Shown here: in pieces, positions 25,160-36,285 of the stretch | Numbering within the stretch: position 1 is the stretch's first letter | How the letters are laid out: the number at the start of each line of letters is the position of its first letter | Assembly: GCA_014338405.1 (NCBI GenBank) | Contig: JTDE01021214.1 | Location: forward strand, 42,376 to 106,375 | DNA from: Paragonimus skrjabini miyazakii | Lineage: Eukaryota; Platyhelminthes; Trematoda; Plagiorchiida; Troglotrematidae | Reading direction: 5' to 3' | Length of the DNA stretch: 64,000 nt | Notes under the pieces: model-generated | Databases searched by the model: none | What the model saw: the letters and a program-made list of their open reading frames with translations, nothing else | Told to the model about the DNA's origin: nothing | Program-made: the position numbers and the translations under genes

Positions 25160-26836
25160 GTAAGCAGCTAACCAAATTGAACTGAAGATGGTTTCGGTTG
25201 TTGTTGCACAGTTGATAGTAGGTTGAAAACCACCTTAGTTTATCCTTTACGAAATTCGCCAGTGTCAAAGTCATCTTATTTACATTTTTGGCCGCCATCG
25301 TAATAATACCGAAACTTCGGAAGCATTTCCAACCTTCGAACCATCCACCGGTCTTTCAGTCTATTCTACGTATACCAAAGCTCATGGCAACAGGTTCGCA
25401 ACGCCAGTACAATTGAGTATACCCGTCGAATTCGCCTCACTTGCAGAATTGTCATTGGTATCTGTGTTGAGGTCATAGGTAATGTGAATACTCGCCACCG
25501 GAAAATACGAGTGCTCCTTCCCCCTTCGTCAATTCACTAACGTCTGTTGAGTCACTATGAGACTACGATCATATTCCAATTAAATCACATGGACTCCCTT
25601 CTAGAGTTCTCAGTCTTGAATGTTCGCCCACTAGCAACAGTTTTGAATGTGGACGAAAGGTCCAGTGCGTTAGTTTCTTATATTCACAACAGATAACGCC
25701 TATTTCTTTGACATCTAAATTATTGGCATTTGTGCTTTTTTCCAATGTAAACGCCAGATCACTCGGGGAAATCTGTGATCAGAAATCTACGCTCGAAAAG
25801 CTGGAAAACTGAAGTGACAACACTCTTTAGGCGTTCTCCCTATTGACGGCTTACCTGTAAATAACCCAAGGCACTAGCAGTCGATTATGGAGCTGGTTCC
25901 AAAGTACCGCAAACCTAATTTAAAATAGAACGGGTTTCATTTACACAGATATTCCCGGCTATTTGCATCCGAGTGTATCGTATAAGGTTGTGTTTTCGGT
26001 CGAGTTAACTAGTCAGTGGGAGGCTTGGAAAATAACATCGCCTGAACGAGTCACGACAGTGCACTGCCAGGAGAATAACGACCACATCCTTGTAATCTCT
26101 TTAAAAAAAACTCGCTACTACGTTGTACGAATATTTCATGATGTCATCTGCAACTCTGTGTCCGAAATGTCCAATTCTGTTTTCCTTATCTAAGACAATG
26201 ATGAGAATAGAACGGATTTGTATTTGATCCAACCCGGGAAATTTGCTCGTTGTTGTAGACAAAGGAGTATCTTCAACCCGCATGTAAAAAGCATCGATGC
26301 CGGTTTTCTCTACATACTTCTTCGGAGCGCATTACCCCTCATAGAGACGGGAAAATTCGTGCATGATCAAATTTGCCGAAAAGTTCTGACCGTAAAGTGG
26401 ACATGTTGGTTGTTCCGGAAATAATGGAGGACACTCGTAACGCCATTGTCGCTTGCTTGGATCACCCTTGTATATCAGAGCATTCACTTTGGCATCTGAA
26501 CTGCAATATAGTATACGCGTATCTGTCCGCTTGAACCAATTACTGCGATGGTGCAGCATTTGAAACCTATCACTTGTGAATGAATTGCCGTTAGAACTCT
26601 TCATATCGTTATGCTTCGTTGCCTAGCCACGTGACATCACACATTTTAGCCAGTCTTCGAGGGGTCTTTCTGGTGACGTGCTAAAAGTAGCGGGTTTGCT
26701 TGTAAGCTCCACGGCACAAATACACTGACTCTTTCTGATTGCTTGCTATATGCTTGCTGCATACAAATGACGCACTAACACAGCTAGACGTTGTCCAGAT
26801 AGTTGATACTTTTCTTCAATCCACTTTCCTTTTTAG

Positions 26837-26923
26837 CGTCTCATTTTATGCCGCGTTAGTCTACCTCTATTGGAGGATTGCTGCCCTAACCCGTGGGACG
26901 CGATTCGGAAAGCAACCGTAGTG
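26837..26923 (+). CDS. TSEN2: tRNA-splicing endonuclease subunit Sen2, exon after the catalytic Lys
   Basis: An 87-base exon with acceptor CCTTTTTAG and an excellent donor (GTG then GTGAGT), phase 0 at both ends. It reads RLILCRVSLPLLEDCCPNPW and then DAIRKATVV. This fits the Sen2 C-terminal strands directly after the catalytic Lys, where human has ELMLCYLIKP and, further on, a short helix followed by KVQEVILSRW. The Cys in LxLC is conserved. Frame, order and spacing agree with the previous exon. Confidence 0.65.
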
Positions 26924-26984
26924 GTGAGTGCAACTCAGTTAGCTCCCCACTGTTTTTTGCTAATCACCCCTCCCGTCTTACAAG

Positions 26985-27146
26985 CCCTTCATCACACACA
27001 CACATCCCGGGTGGTTAGCAACGTGGAAGATTCGAGTCTACGGCCTGCTGAGTCAGAATCAGTATGAGGATTTCAGGACGCCGAGACAAACTGAAATAGT
27101 GTCTGAGGAAACTCAGCCATCATCTACCACATATGATATTAGATAG
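26985..27146 (+). CDS. TSEN2: Proposed terminal exon of TSEN2
   Basis: A pyrimidine-rich acceptor (CCTCCCGTCTTACAAG) follows a 61-base intron and gives a phase 0 exon of 53 codons ending in TAG at 27144-27146. The tail is hydrophilic (YGLLSQNQYEDFRTP, later SSTTYDIR) and has no clear counterpart in human TSEN2. An alternative reading keeps the preceding frame open through the intron and ends at 27066 with SRVVSNVEDSS, which resembles the human end SRWVSSRERS. The sequence alone does not decide between the two. Confidence 0.4.
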   Translation, partial: PFITHTHPGWLATWKIRVYGLLSQNQYEDFRTPRQTEIVSEETQPSSTTYDIR

Positions 27147-27317
27147 GAATCAGACTACGAGTAGGGGTTGACTGTCAGCAGTAAGATCAAAAAGTGGTCG
27201 AACAACTCGGTGCACTAGCTAAGTTTCGAAATTTCAAACAAAAATATTATACGCAATATTCAAGGCATCACCAGAAATGTGTTAGGGCCTCAAATCTAAA
27301 TGTTGGAATCATTATTT

Positions 27318-27696
27318 ATTACCAATGAGTAGTCGGGGATTTGGTTTATTTCAAGTTGAACATCACCCATAATTGATCAAAGTTTTCGCATCCCCATAGA
27401 CTTTCCAGTCGGCCCCTTTCGAAAAGAAGCACTAGACTCGAGTTTCGCTCTCATTAGAGCTCGTCCGTAGTGCATATCTTTGCCACCGCCAGAACTAGAA
27501 CTTCCGGGCACGCTGTTGATGGGGCAATCGTGTTTACCACTGCGCAATTCCCCACACATTAGGCACCACAGGATTATCATCGCATGTGAACGCTCAACCA
27601 CTTTCGCTTGTGAGTAATGATCGGGTTGCCCGATCGTCTCGATTGGAGACAGTTACTATCTGTTGAAATTAACCAAATCCCCGACTCATCAGTAAT
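27318..27696 (-). mobile_element. tRNA-like element with terminal inverted repeats, copy 1
   Basis: A 379-base unit bounded by inverted repeats: 27318-27346 and 27671-27696 are reverse complements apart from a 3-base gap and one or two changes. The core motif is AGTCGGGGATTTGGTT. Read on the minus strand the interior has a tRNA-like A box (GCGCAGTGGTAAAC) and a decayed B box (AGTTCTAGTTC) at tRNA-like spacing, then a non-tRNA body. Four copies or parts of this unit are in the window. With no coding capacity, it must depend on enzymes from elsewhere. Whether it moves as a SINE or as a DNA-type element cannot be told from one window. Confidence 0.7.
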
Positions 27697-27760
27697 ATAA
27701 AATATCGCCTAGCAGGTTTACCGAGATCGGAGATTTCGACCTGTCTAGGAAGTCCTAATC

Positions 27761-28126
27761 GCGGGATTATCGATTAGAGTTAACAGACAGTAAGTGTCTC
27801 CTATCGAGACGGTCGGGCAACCTGATCATTACTCACAAGCGAAAGTGGTTGAGCGTTCATATATGATAATTCGGTCGTGCCCATTGTGAGGTCAGTTGCG
27901 CAGTAGTAAACACGGTTGCCTCATGAACAGCGTGGCCGTGGCTCCAGTCCGGGCAGTGGCGAGGATATGCACTATTGACGAGCTCTAGGGAGAGCGAAAC
28001 TCGAGTCTAGTGCTTCTTTTCGAAAGGGGCCGACTGGAAAGTCTATGGGAATGGGACGACTACGATCAGTTGTGAGTGATGTTCAGTTTATATAAAAATC
28101 AAAATCCTCTGCTACTCATCAGTAAT
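27761..28126 (+). mobile_element. tRNA-like element with terminal inverted repeats, copy 2 (inverted relative to copy 1)
   Basis: This copy lies head to head with copy 1, separated by 64 bases, so the pair forms a large imperfect inverted repeat. It is similar to copy 1 along nearly its whole length. The right end is recognisable (CTACTCATCAGTAAT) while the left inverted repeat is eroded. The A box (GCGCAGTAGTAAAC, near 27898) and B box (GGCTCCAGTCC, near 27939) are visible on the plus strand. Confidence 0.7.
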
Positions 28127-28168
28127 CAAATAGCGCTCAACAAGTCAGTGATTTCAACTTGGAGAGAG

Positions 28169-28482
28169 TGCAGTGAAGTTGAGCGATCGTAACATATTAC
28201 TCATACCACGACTATTCAGTAGTAGGACAGGAGCATATATTTTGACATCGTACAAGTCGCAGGAAAAATGCGGGAAGGAAAATCAGAGTGCAGCATCGCT
28301 CATAGTGGTCCCTGCTACTTAATGGGATTGAGCATTGACGCCTGCGGCAACCGGAAAGGTCTGGGATCGAATACTGCGTGCAAATGTGTGGTTTTGTTTC
28401 AGGTCTTTTTTAAATGCTTAACCCGTGTGTTGGTTTGTCGAATAAACAACCCTTGTGCCATCCGCGTTCTTGGATCACAACA
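28169..28482 (+). repeat. 5' long terminal repeat of a Gypsy-type element
   Basis: A 314-base repeat starting TGCAGTG and ending ACAACA, matched by 29303-29616 with only a few differences. It contains AATAAA (28441-28445 region) followed by a GTGCCATCC stretch typical of an LTR polyadenylation zone. A sequence resembling a tRNA-His primer site (TGGAGCCGTGACCAGGAT, 15 of 18 bases as expected) starts just after the LTR, at 28486. Confidence 0.9.
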
Positions 28483-28924
28483 ATTGGAGCCGTGACCAGG
28501 ATGGATTGGAGGATGGAGATCCAATGGCCGCAGCCGTTTGAGGATGGGGACGTCCGGAATTTCTTGGAGGACTTCTAGGACGTGGCGGAGACGGTCAGAG
28601 TGAAGACCGACCGGGCGAAGCTGGCGGCCCTGGGGATGCTGCTCAAGGGCAGGACGAAGGCGGTTCTGGAGGCGGCGCGAAGAGGCCATGCGAAGCTGGA
28701 GTAGGCCGCCGCGAAGGAGACGCTGATCGCCGGGTTCGGCAGCCCAGCCGATTGCCAGGAGGCAATGCGGCAGTTCAAGGGCGCCCGGCTTGGACCAGGA
28801 GGCGACGCTCTCGTGTATGCCGTATCACTGCGGGCAGCGTTTTCAAGAGCCTTGCCACATTTGGACCAGGATTCGGAACAACGGATACTGACTGATCAGT
28901 TCTTGGAAAGGAATGCCATCAGCG

Positions 28925-29024
28925 NNNNNNNNNNNNNNNNNNNNNNNNNNNNNNNNNNNNNNNNNNNNNNNNNNNNNNNNNNNNNNNNNNNNNNNNNNNN
29001 NNNNNNNNNNNNNNNNNNNNNNNN
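28925..29024. other. Scaffold gap of 100 N
   Basis: Exactly 100 N, the usual placeholder for a gap of unknown length. It sits where the Gypsy-type element should have most of its pol gene, so several kilobases may be missing. Confidence 0.95.
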
Positions 29025-29302
29025 CAGGCGCAACAGGACCAGGATCTAGGAAGTTCTTGGCGAGGTGGAGAGGACCTTGTGTGGTAGTGGATCGCCGTGG
29101 TCCAGTGTATCTGATTAAGAATGATAGGAATCAACATCGGGTGCACGGAAGCCAGCTTCGCAAATGGTACGACGCCCCGAGCAGAAGAGAATGTACGCCA
29201 GGAGCAGCGACGTCCCCGAGACTAATACGCAGATCGTCAAGAGAGCGAAGGGAACCTGAACGGCTTTTGCTGCAGCTGGAACAATCTTTGCGGGGGGAGA
29301 AG

Positions 29303-29616
29303 TGCAGTGAAGTTGAGCGATCGTAACATATTACTCATACCACGGCTATTCAGTAGTAGGATAGGAGCATATATTTTGACATCGTACAAGCCGCAGGAAA
29401 AATGCGGGAAGGAAAATCAGAGTGCAGCATCGCTCATAGTGGTCCCTGCTACTTAATGGGACTGAGCATTGACGCCTGCGGCAACCGAAAAGGTCTGGGA
29501 TCGAATACTGCGTGCAAATAAGTGGTTTTGTTTCAGGTCTTGTTTAAATGCTTAACCCGTGTGTTGGTTTGTCGAATAAACAACCCTTGTGCCATCCGCG
29601 TTCTTGGATCACAACA
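29303..29616 (+). repeat. 3' long terminal repeat of a Gypsy-type element
   Basis: Same length as the 5' LTR with only a few base differences (for example GCCG for GTCG near 29390). It begins TGCAGTG after the polypurine tract and ends ACAACA. Confidence 0.9.
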
Positions 29617-29622
29617 CTAGTC

Positions 29623-29765
29623 GATGAGTTGTCGAGTGGAGTTAACAGACAGTAACTGTGTCTCCTCTCGAGGCGACCGGGCAACCTGATCATTACTCAC
29701 AAGCCAAAGTGGTTGAGCGTTTACATATGATAATTCGGTCGTTCCTAATGTGAGGTCATTTGCGG
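29623..29765 (+). mobile_element. tRNA-like element with terminal inverted repeats, copy 3 (truncated)
   Basis: It matches the left 140 bases of copy 2 (GTTAACAGACAGTAA, then GGGCAACCTGATCATTACTCACAAGC). It stops inside the tRNA-like part at GTCATTTGCGGG, so body and right end are lost. Same orientation as copy 2. Confidence 0.7.
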
Positions 29766-32700
29766 GTGGTGTTCATTATTACTTGTTTCAAACCAGAAAT
29801 GAAGTTAAGCACGCAGTGGATGATCGATCAACCGGAACTGACGAACTAGGCTTTCACTGTGCCTGGAAACGCTTGTGTTAATGCGCACTTCACATGGCGA
29901 TTCTTTTTAATTGTGTTGTTTCCTTCACCTACTCAGTACTTGTAATATGTTCGTCACGAATAGGTGTTTTTTTTGTTTGAAAACTAAAAGCCTTTATCGT
30001 TTGCCGTTTCACAGGAGACCCTGATCGATCACTGGAATACAAACTACAAATGAATACGCGCCTCATGATCAGTCGTGGATATTAACACATGTACATACTG
30101 CGTTTATTAGAACGTGTATTTCGCTTTTTGTAAAACACCAACTGATTCCTGTCGTTTGCCCTTGTTTTTGCTTCTCACGAAGGATCGGATAAGATTTGGT
30201 GCGTGAAACAATGGTCGAGATGGTCTTCGACTCACGTACCTTTTGTGGTATCGGTAGTTACGCCTCCCTAAAGCGCAACAAAATGACCATTTATGAAGAT
30301 CTCACCTATATATCATCAAAGATGAACACTTGTTCACGAGCGCCGACGGCGAAATAGTATGAGTTGTAAATAAAAGGAACATTTTTGTTCCGCAGAGCAT
30401 AACTCTGTGTTGTCGCTACGCATGTCCGACGACTTGACGATAGACAGAAGTCTTGCCAGTTCAACCGATTTTGACGTGTCTGTCAGGTCGTTCGAAATCT
30501 CGCGAACGTCCTGTTTACCGGTTGATATCACGTAAACACCGCTGCTCCACACTTAACTTTGAACGTCTCTACAGAAAACGGACGTAATTTCTTTTTCTAT
30601 CGGTTTCATCTTCTGAACCCATCAGGAAAGGATATAGAACACTGGATAGCAATTAATCACCTCATCACAAGCGAAGCCAGTAACCAACTATTTCTGCTTG
30701 TAAAACAGAGGCTTCTGCCCTCAATCTCAAGCGTTTTCTGTTTACCGCATGATTACAAACGTGAGAGGAATCAACTAGGTGTCACGACTTAATAAGTTCC
30801 TTTCCGATGTATTGAAGTTGTCACACAGCGTACTGGCAATTCCTTGTAGACTGATCATCTGATGTGAGCAACGTATGACATTCGAATGAGGAAGACAACC
30901 AGTCTGAGCATTCAAGGATATAATGCATGAAAGTAGCACAAATGACTGTACGTATGGAAAAGTATGGTGAAGAAGGCAGAAAGACAACAGTTGATGGAAA
31001 AAGGCGTAAGAAAAGTGATGAACTATACATAAACAGAGCATGTCACGACATTGTAAAACACAGCCAAATTTGAAGTGGTCGCTTGGTGCATTCGAATGTC
31101 ACAAAAATCACGACATCGAGCAACATGAAGTTGATTGTAACGTTTTGTATAACAGCTGAGATTAAGGTTCTGTTGTTCATGATCTACGAATCATCCGTTT
31201 TGCCGTCTGAACAGGGTGGAGAAGCGTAACCAGAATATTTCGATCAGAAAAGGAGACGTGGCAAAATATTTAATATTCCGCTTGGTAGAAAAAACTTAAG
31301 TAATAACGTACTGTTTGTTACTTTTACTGATCCCGCTTAGAAACAAATTTTGCTTCTGATGCTAAATCATGCTGGTAACAATACAACAGGATAGAAATGT
31401 TGTCTTATCGTATATCTCGTAAGAAAGTCAATGACGCAATCACCATCCTGAGGCAACCTTCCACCCAGGAAACGCGCTTCTGATTTAACGTACTCCAAGA
31501 GCACTGTGGATCAGTAAGCAACTGTGGCGGTAATGGACGACAGCGCTCTGGTGATTCAACATGGAAAGATTGTCATGCAAAGCCCATCTTGCCGGTGATT
31601 TGTACACATTTCAAACAATTGGTGGACACTATTGCCCAACCGGAATAGCAAGGGTTGCGACTGACGCAGGATGTTGTGGATGTCTGGAATGTGATGGTCA
31701 GGTAACAGGGTGAATGATATCATCAACAAATTCTGAGTGGTGGTCAACAATACTATTACCACGAGTTCCGTATGGTGACCTGTCCTGCAACATTAGGCGT
31801 ATCAGATTGTTACAGTTATGTGCGTGTTGACCTTGAGCGCTAATCCAGTGAACTTCGATACAACAGCCCACGTATGGCTGTATTCCTTCTGTACAACAGT
31901 TCTCATTACACATAGAATTTCCAAAGTATGTTTATGCGCCCAATATTGCTACCTTAGATGCGTATAAAACCGGACTCTAGCAATGACGTTATAAATCATT
32001 CATGTGATCGGGAATGTCCAAACATTAATGCAGTGAACAGAAACTGAAAACCGTTATAACCTGTATGCTATCTATCCGGAGGCCAATGAGTCAGTCGTCG
32101 TAGTCCTCCGGAACAGTTAGCCCAATTGACAAGTTGTGTGTTTCGAATACACGTTCATGCAGGCTTTGTTTATCTTCACTGCTTTTAACGTTCACTGTCT
32201 GCATTACTTTAATCTCTACATCACAATAGCTCGCTAGAACTGAGTCAGCCTAGTTATGACCGACGAGCAGTAACTGATGCAAAACGTTGCTACCATTCCA
32301 GTGATACTACGATTGGGTACGTAGCAGATAACGTGAATACTGAGACACATGGCTAGTGCATACCGAAGTTGTCTCTCCAGTAGGATCACCTAGTAGGCCT
32401 ACCCAAGCTAGGTGTCCTGGCCTGGCGTCCTATACGTGTTTATACAATATTCATTGACTTCTTGGACATTTGGAAGGTAAAGATTTTTCCGAATGCACGA
32501 TTTCAAAAATGGAACTACATTCCAGACAGGCGGTTATGTATTCACTTGCCTGAACTTGCACATGAGGTTGCACATTTTCTGGTGGCTGTGAACAGACAGA
32601 GAAATAAGGAACAAAAACGCGATTTTACAAGATCTATTTCACACAAAATGGATTACCACTAAAAACAACATATATGCATTATTGTTACAGTATTCGGTTG

Positions 32701-35700
32701 CAATCACGCAAGTATTCGCAGTTTTCCCGAAAACAAAGGTAAACAGCTCAGAGAGCATAAAGTTGCCCGTTGAATCAATAGCAGGAAAAGCTTGCATTTG
32801 AGCTGAGATACAACATGCCCAGAGTAAAGAAACTTCACATTTAGATCTGATAATCTGCATGACATTATCGGGTCATTCATCAGCACAATAACCCCTTTCC
32901 AAAGAGGAGATTCACGAGACCGGTGAGATGTGACTGTTAATTCCACAGAGTAAACGAAATCGTGTCCAGCAACGACACAAACAACAGGTTTCCTGTCTCG
33001 ACAAGACGTTTGTGTTTGTCTGGCCTAATGGGGAAAGTACGCAGCTTATATTTGTTCAATAACGGGGAAACCTTGTGCACAACGCTTGCAGTGTTTAGAG
33101 GAGACCCAATGGCAACAAATCTCAACTTCGACTGGACTTGAATCAATGACAGTAACAGCATGCCAAAACGTCGCAAATGCTCTGCCAGCTGAAGTACGGA
33201 ACCAGAAATTTCACGTTTGGACACAGTAACCCACCCAGTTTGTTGTCATGGAATACACTAAACGATCCGGGAGACTGCCTAGACAGGTTTTCTCAAACGG
33301 TTCACACAATACATTGTCCTACCTATAAGCAGATTTCATAATTTGTGAGACCTAGCTTCGAAGAACCTGGGCTCGAGAAACAGTGGATTCCAACGTGAGC
33401 TACTTGAGGACTCTTGCTTAGCAGTCGATCCGCTGAATTATTCGGTGGATTCCATATGACGCAAAGAACTGGGTGGGTAAGAGAGCCCAAATGTGACATT
33501 TCTGAGCTCCCAGCGTGATATTGTAGATCAGCTGGCAACACACTGGCTAAGCCTCGACATGCTGTTTTTGTCGATGGTTTGAAGCCCAGATTTTTCGCAC
33601 CTGGGTCTTCGAGAAATTGCGAAACCTGCCACATGTGCTATCAACAAGAAGCGGAGTGAGATAATGGTGCACCGTTTTTGGTCTGTTCAATACCGTCAAC
33701 CCTGTTTCGCTACCGATCGTCTCACCCTCGTGTATTCACGACGTGTGACCTGAATCGGAAGTCGGCAACCAGTGTTGAACATCCCATTCGGTACACTCAT
33801 GAATCAAGCCATTGGTCTGCGGTGATAAGGGGGCCTGGAGTGTTCTTGAAACTGAATTAACTTGAGCTCACACGCAACACTCAACTCTCTCGTCCGTACA
33901 TGCTGGGAGTGACGCAACGAAAAATATATGAACGTGATATGGATTGAAAATGGTCACGGGTGAGGGGTGAACTGGCCTGACAGGGCGACTTCTATGTTCC
34001 ACATTGGTGTTTGAAGGGCGCACATCCCAATCCCAAGTGGTTCAAGATGAGCAGCATCCCTAGCGGAGGAGAATGTGGTAGTGTGAATCGAATGATATAA
34101 CGCAGGGTCTGCAATATGCACTATTCAAATCCAAAAAATAACTGTCAGGTTGAGTAATGCCTACCTCACCATAACCATTTCGCCTAGTGTAGATTAGATT
34201 TGAACAGGCAGTTAGGGGGCCATTGTATGACGTAGGTTCGACAGATGCATGCCTCAAAGTCAAATCTCAATATTTCTTAGAGTGTTACCGTCTTTCCTGC
34301 TAGGACCTTGAGAACAACGGTCAATTATGGCTGGAAAATCTACAAAAAACGGCGCAGTGTCAGTCTGTGAAAACTGCATCTTACCATTCCAGTTACTGCG
34401 GCGCCTAGAACAACTACGCTGCTGAGTAATAATAAGTATAATGCAGTTACAGGCTAGATTCAGGATCGTGGATAAAACCGATACGTTTGCACCGAACTGA
34501 AGAAGTTACTATCTCATGCTCATTTCACTCTTTTCTGATGTATGGCAAAATCGGACCGAACATACCAGATTGAAGCTGGTGAAAGCAATTCAATATGCGC
34601 ACACAGCATACAAAACTTCGAGAATGAAAAAAGAATCTCCGTACATCAAATAATTGGTTTTTGGATAACCGATTAATGCAATAAGTTTACCAAATGATAG
34701 CTAACAGGTGACAGGCTGTCTACTACATCTGAGGATTTGCTCGTGCAGTTTCCCGTGTGCGGAGATGCGACGTATGTGTGTATCCTTTAACGCATTTAAT
34801 GGGAGAACGAAGATTTAATGCTGCCACAGTTTTACTTGCAATTCGATAACCATTACGTTGATAATAAACATAGGTAAATCCCAAAGAAGACCATTTCGGT
34901 TGTCTATCGAGCAGTCGTAATCGCTTACTTATTTAAGGGGCGGGTCCGGAGTAGATTCAGTTCTAAAAGGAGTACAAAATGAAATCATTCATATTTTCAG
35001 TCCCGACATAGACACAGAGCCCTGGAAAATTCACCGATCCAAGGACATGTTTCTGGGCACGTGGTGAAGAAAAGAGTAAGCAAACAGTGACAGCTTCTGC
35101 AACTGTCATCAAGTGACCCTTGGCCTGTCTTAATCGTAAACTAGACTCTATAGATAAGACGGAATGAGTATGCGGAACTGACTGAATGGTTGGATTTCAT
35201 CAAGTGCACATCGATCGAAGACAAACAAGATTTAGTCCAACCGGACAATGCTTTCGACTGCGTTCAATTAATCGCCGTTTCCTGCGGCCTATGTTGATCA
35301 TTTCACCGGAAGAAACGAAATGTGTCCCTCAAATGAGAGCACAAAACTGCTATGAGATTAAAATGTACGCGTAGTTTGGCTGCAAGATAGGTCTCGCCTA
35401 GGGCAAAGCTGAATCTGGTGATTATGTCTTCATGGGCATTATCTCTCGTAAAAGGAAGTGAAATATAGAGGCTCTTTGTCTAGAGTGAGCGGTTTGTTTG
35501 ACTTTGTGCTACTAACCATAAACCCGTGAATAAACTGGATAGCTGTCTTCAATTAGTACGTTAAATACAATTTGTCTTTCGTTCCGATAACGTGTCACTC
35601 GAACAGATTTTCGTCGCCCAATAAGCCGGATATCACATGACATTAGGTTTCCGTCTTGGTGATATAAACCTATGAAATTTTGTCCACATTACGGTGTATT
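29766..35700. other. Long stretch without a named gene
   Basis: About 6 kb with only short frames. The one stretch that looks like an exon is listed separately at 33072-33188. No repeat copy from elsewhere in the window was recognised here. Confidence 0.4.
33072..33188 (-). CDS. Exon-like stretch of unknown gene
   Basis: On the minus strand an acceptor (CCGTACTTCAG) opens a 39-codon phase 0 frame reading LAEHLRRFGMLLLSLIQVQS and so on to VVHK, followed by a GT donor (GTTTCC). If unspliced the frame continues to a stop at 32937. Composition is protein-like, but no family was recognised, and the donor is weak. It may be chance. Confidence 0.25.
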
Positions 35701-36285
35701 TTACTCTGTATCAAAAAAATGAAATGAGACAGCTTCAGATGACATAGGCTCCACGATAAAACGGATGTTCCTCCGAGCTGACTTGAATCGCTGCAATATT
35801 TCTTTGAAGTTTATTGGTTCGCTCGCTACATTTGCAATATCATCTGTATATCGTTTATAAAGAGTGAGCAAGTTAATCTGCGTTATTAAAGCACCGTTTT
35901 CAAGCCTTCCCATAAAAGTATCACTAGCAGTGGCTCCAATGCTATCCCGTACTTGTGTCGAAAGTCTACGGGAAAATTGGAACTGAAGGCTATAGATGCA
36001 ACGATAGGCCAACTGTTTTAATTCTCCTACCGATAATTCCACGGTTATGCAATTACTCTCAAGATCGTCGCCCAGAAGCTCAAATGTCCCACTGAGAGAG
36101 ATATACGTGGACAGGTATGCTGCATCACGCGAGAATATCCTTTTCCTTGATATGTTTAGCTCCTTTAAGATTTCGGCAAATTCGAACGCATATCGCAAAT
36201 TGTGGACTGCTAACTGTCGCCCTACAGGCTCTAGTATCTCGGCTAACCATTCAGTAGTTGTATAATATGGGAACTCACATTCATC
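35701..36285 (-). mobile_element. Penelope-like retroelement, copy 2 (RT core)
   Basis: On the minus strand one continuous frame of about 190 codons shows the Penelope RT pattern: WLAEILEPVGRQL, a degenerate fingers region, DTFMGRLENGALITQINLLT, the catalytic block YKRYTDDI (usual family form is YVDDI) and, at the end, IRFIVEPMSSEAVSFHFF. The frame is open over the whole stretch but both ends are cut off: no GIY-YIG endonuclease follows and the N-terminal part is missing. It lies between the unassigned 30-35 kb stretch and the last exon of the claudin-like gene. Confidence 0.8.

Larger units (their letters stand above)
28169..29616 (+). mobile_element. Ty3/Gypsy-type LTR element with its middle lost in a scaffold gap
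   Basis: Two 314-base LTRs flank 820 bases, 100 of which are N. Left of the gap (28501-28924) a Gag-like frame is readable (PQPFEDGDVRNFLEDF then DVAETVRVKTDRAKLAAL), broken by TAG codons at 28576 and 28702. Right of the gap (29025-29300) lies the integrase C-terminal end (KFLARWRGPCVVVDRRGPVY). Protease, RT and RNase H must be in the gap or deleted. The purine run CGGGGGGAGAAG just before 29303 is a fitting polypurine tract. I see no target-site duplication: GAGAG on the left, CTAGT on the right. The near-identical LTRs suggest a young insertion. Confidence 0.85.

Noticed and set aside
24870..25298. Minus-strand frame of 142 codons
   Set aside because: Shadow of the TSEN2 catalytic exon.
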